Shown here: one piece after another, positions 62,451 through 64,000 of the stretch
Layout: each line of letters begins with the position of its first letter
Position numbering within the stretch: position 1 is the first letter of the stretch
Assembly (NCBI GenBank): GCA_000969725.1
Contig: JXSR01S019299.1
Length of the DNA: 64,000 bases
Direction: 5' to 3' (one strand)
Source of the DNA: Ophiothrix spiculata
Lineage: Eukaryota > Echinodermata > Ophiuroidea > Amphilepidida > Ophiotrichidae
Program-made: the position numbers and the translations under genes
The notes under the pieces: model-generated
Databases searched by the model: none
What the model was told of the DNA's origin: nothing
Seen by the model: only the letters and a program-made list of their open reading frames with translations

Positions 62451-64000
62451 TAATATGCCAGTATGTTCTGGAAAGGCTTATACGACCCTGTGTCCATAAG
62501 CTCTTGAGGAGTGTGCTCTTCCATTATTTTCAATTGTAACATACCACACAGACAATAAACTTCTTTCTGCTTAGTGATCAAATCAGTGGTTCTGTGTATG
62601 GCAGATGTTTCATGTGACCTACCAGCGTCAAGAATGAACATGTTCATTCTCTGTGCTGCAGGTCACAGTAAACATCATCTGTACACAAGACCGCTGATAT
62701 GATCACTAAGCATAGACAAGGTTCATATAGGAAAGATATTCGAAAGTTTGCCTTCATTAATCATTTTATTTCAATCTTGAAACAAACGTTCAATACAAAC
62801 AAAATGGAGGAATAAACAAAGTATGATACTAACTGGCTCCTTTAATCTGCATATCTTAGCAGTGGCTAATCACTCAACTTGATCTGAACTTATACTCAAA
62901 ATGCATGCGATATTTCTATTACCAGGAATGAACCTTTATCATTGCTTGTGGTAGATTAGATAACATAACATTTTTTTTTGGAGAAAAATCACTTACTTCA
63001 TAAACATAATTTTAAAATATTTAACCCCGCATATGCAAGTGAAACAAAAGTTAATTATTTAAACAGATTCATGTACGTTTTTGGAAAAGAATACTTCTAT
63101 AATAACAGTACATGTATATCATTTGTTGGTTATTTTTTGGAAAAGAATACTTCTATAATAAGGAATATCTAAAATGTAGTACTATAACATTATGATCCAA
63201 TTTTTGATTTCTTCCAACCATTTCAAATGAGTGGAACTCATCAACCAGTAGATGACATATTTATAAAAGATAGCCTCATCAGTGTCTAGCACTGCTTTCT
63301 ATGAGATTCATTTGTCAGATGGTCAGATTTATTTGCCATTTTAGATGCAGGAAGAAAACCGAAGCGTTCGGAGGTAAAACCTGCAGAAGCAAGTTTCGAG
63401 TAGCAACCAATTGCACATAACTCGATAGAACCTGCGACAGTCCTGAATGGGCTCATTGGTGCAAAGCGAGGAAATACCGCTGCACTACCTGCTTCCCCTG
63501 TAGCTTTGGAAAGTCCCCACTAGGGTCAATGTGTTGAAGCTTATTTCTTCACTTAAAATTTGGGCTTTTTAGTCCCCACTAAGGCTAGTATAGTATGTTG
63601 TAGCTTAGTTCTTCGCCTAAAAATGTTTAGTTGACCAATAAAGAAGCTGTTTACATAATGTCAATTGAGTCAAGCTTAGCGCGAGGTTACATATGTGCAT
63701 CCTCATGTCTGTCGAAACCGTCTGGAAAACGTGAGTTTTCTTTCTGGAATTTTCCAATGAAAATTTTAATCATCTCATATATCTTGTTTAGTTCCATCGG
63801 ACAGCAACCACCTAAAGGTATGCCTCATGAACCACCCAAGTTCTGCAGGTTCCGAAGGTGACGCTATGTGAGACCAAAAATTGGTGAAATGATATTCTAT
63901 CTGAGACCATAAATCTACCATATCTGTTTGAATGGTTACCCTATCCGAGACCATACCTGTTCAAATCAATACCCTATCCAGGGCTTCGAAATCAGCGGTA
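62451..64000. other. Intergenic end of the window
   Basis: Apart from the SINE at 63352-63500, only AT-rich sequence. A direct repeat of ccctatc(c/t)..gagaccat type begins at 63890 and runs to the window edge. Confidence 0.45.
63352..63500 (-). mobile_element. SINE relative of 16515, reversed
   Basis: The reverse complement gives gcagcggtatttcctcgctt, tgcaccaatgagcccaggac-like sequence and ggttttacctccgaacgctt. Confidence 0.7.

Noticed and set aside
1-64000. Endogenous retrovirus, other LTR element or Polinton
   Set aside because: No long terminal direct repeats and no gag, protease, integrase or capsid-like frames seen on either strand.

Overview
The window is animal genomic DNA: AT-rich, long introns with GT..AG borders, and dense fragments of short inverted-repeat DNA transposons, tRNA-like SINEs and LINE tails. 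Interspersed families such as the CAGTGGCGTAACCAG-ended elements make me think of a marine invertebrate deuterostome (echinoderm or hemichordate). That is an inference from repeat flavour, not a demonstrated identity.

One host gene fills bases 620-50069 on the + strand, and its 5' end lies outside the window. I could chain 30 exons, plus one candidate exon, in a single continuous reading frame with matching splice phases. They give about 1,045 residues ending at a TAA at 50067-50069. The protein is a two-domain, 12-transmembrane channel of two-pore-channel (TPC) type. In order it has: domain I from S2 onward (S1 and the N terminus are off-window), pore I, S6, a linker with two EF-hand-type helix-loop-helix units as in plant TPC1, and domain II with pore II and S6. 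After that comes a feature I do not know from any TPC: a long cytoplasmic tail with an acidic/lysine-rich spacer, an SH3 domain, a PLVPPK SH3-ligand motif, acidic stretches, and a C-terminal VTEL that fits a class I PDZ ligand. A 21-nt phase-0 microexon lies exactly in the n-Src loop of the SH3 domain, the same place as the neuronal N1-Src microexon. The filters are also unusual: T-E-N in pore I and T-S-N in pore II, where vertebrate TPCs have T-A-N and V-N-N.

Layout: 620-12040 domain I and EF-hands, followed by a decaying tandem array of the EF-hand exon to 12455; 15420-26214 domain II; 27145-33781 proximal tail, where one 5.9-kb intron holds pieces of three different LINEs; 33509-38429 SH3; 39772-50069 distal tail. 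From 50070 to the end I see no host gene, only repeats, an assembly gap of 50 N and unremarkable AT-rich sequence.

The repeat landscape holds several well-delimited non-autonomous DNA transposons with target-site duplications: hAT-type (8 bp), Mutator-like (9 bp), TTAA-type, mariner-type and pogo-type (TA), and a family with 6-bp duplications. There are nested insertions, and one TTAA-bounded family carries a tRNA-like core. I saw no LTR retrovirus, Polinton, CRISPR array or bona fide tRNA/rRNA gene.
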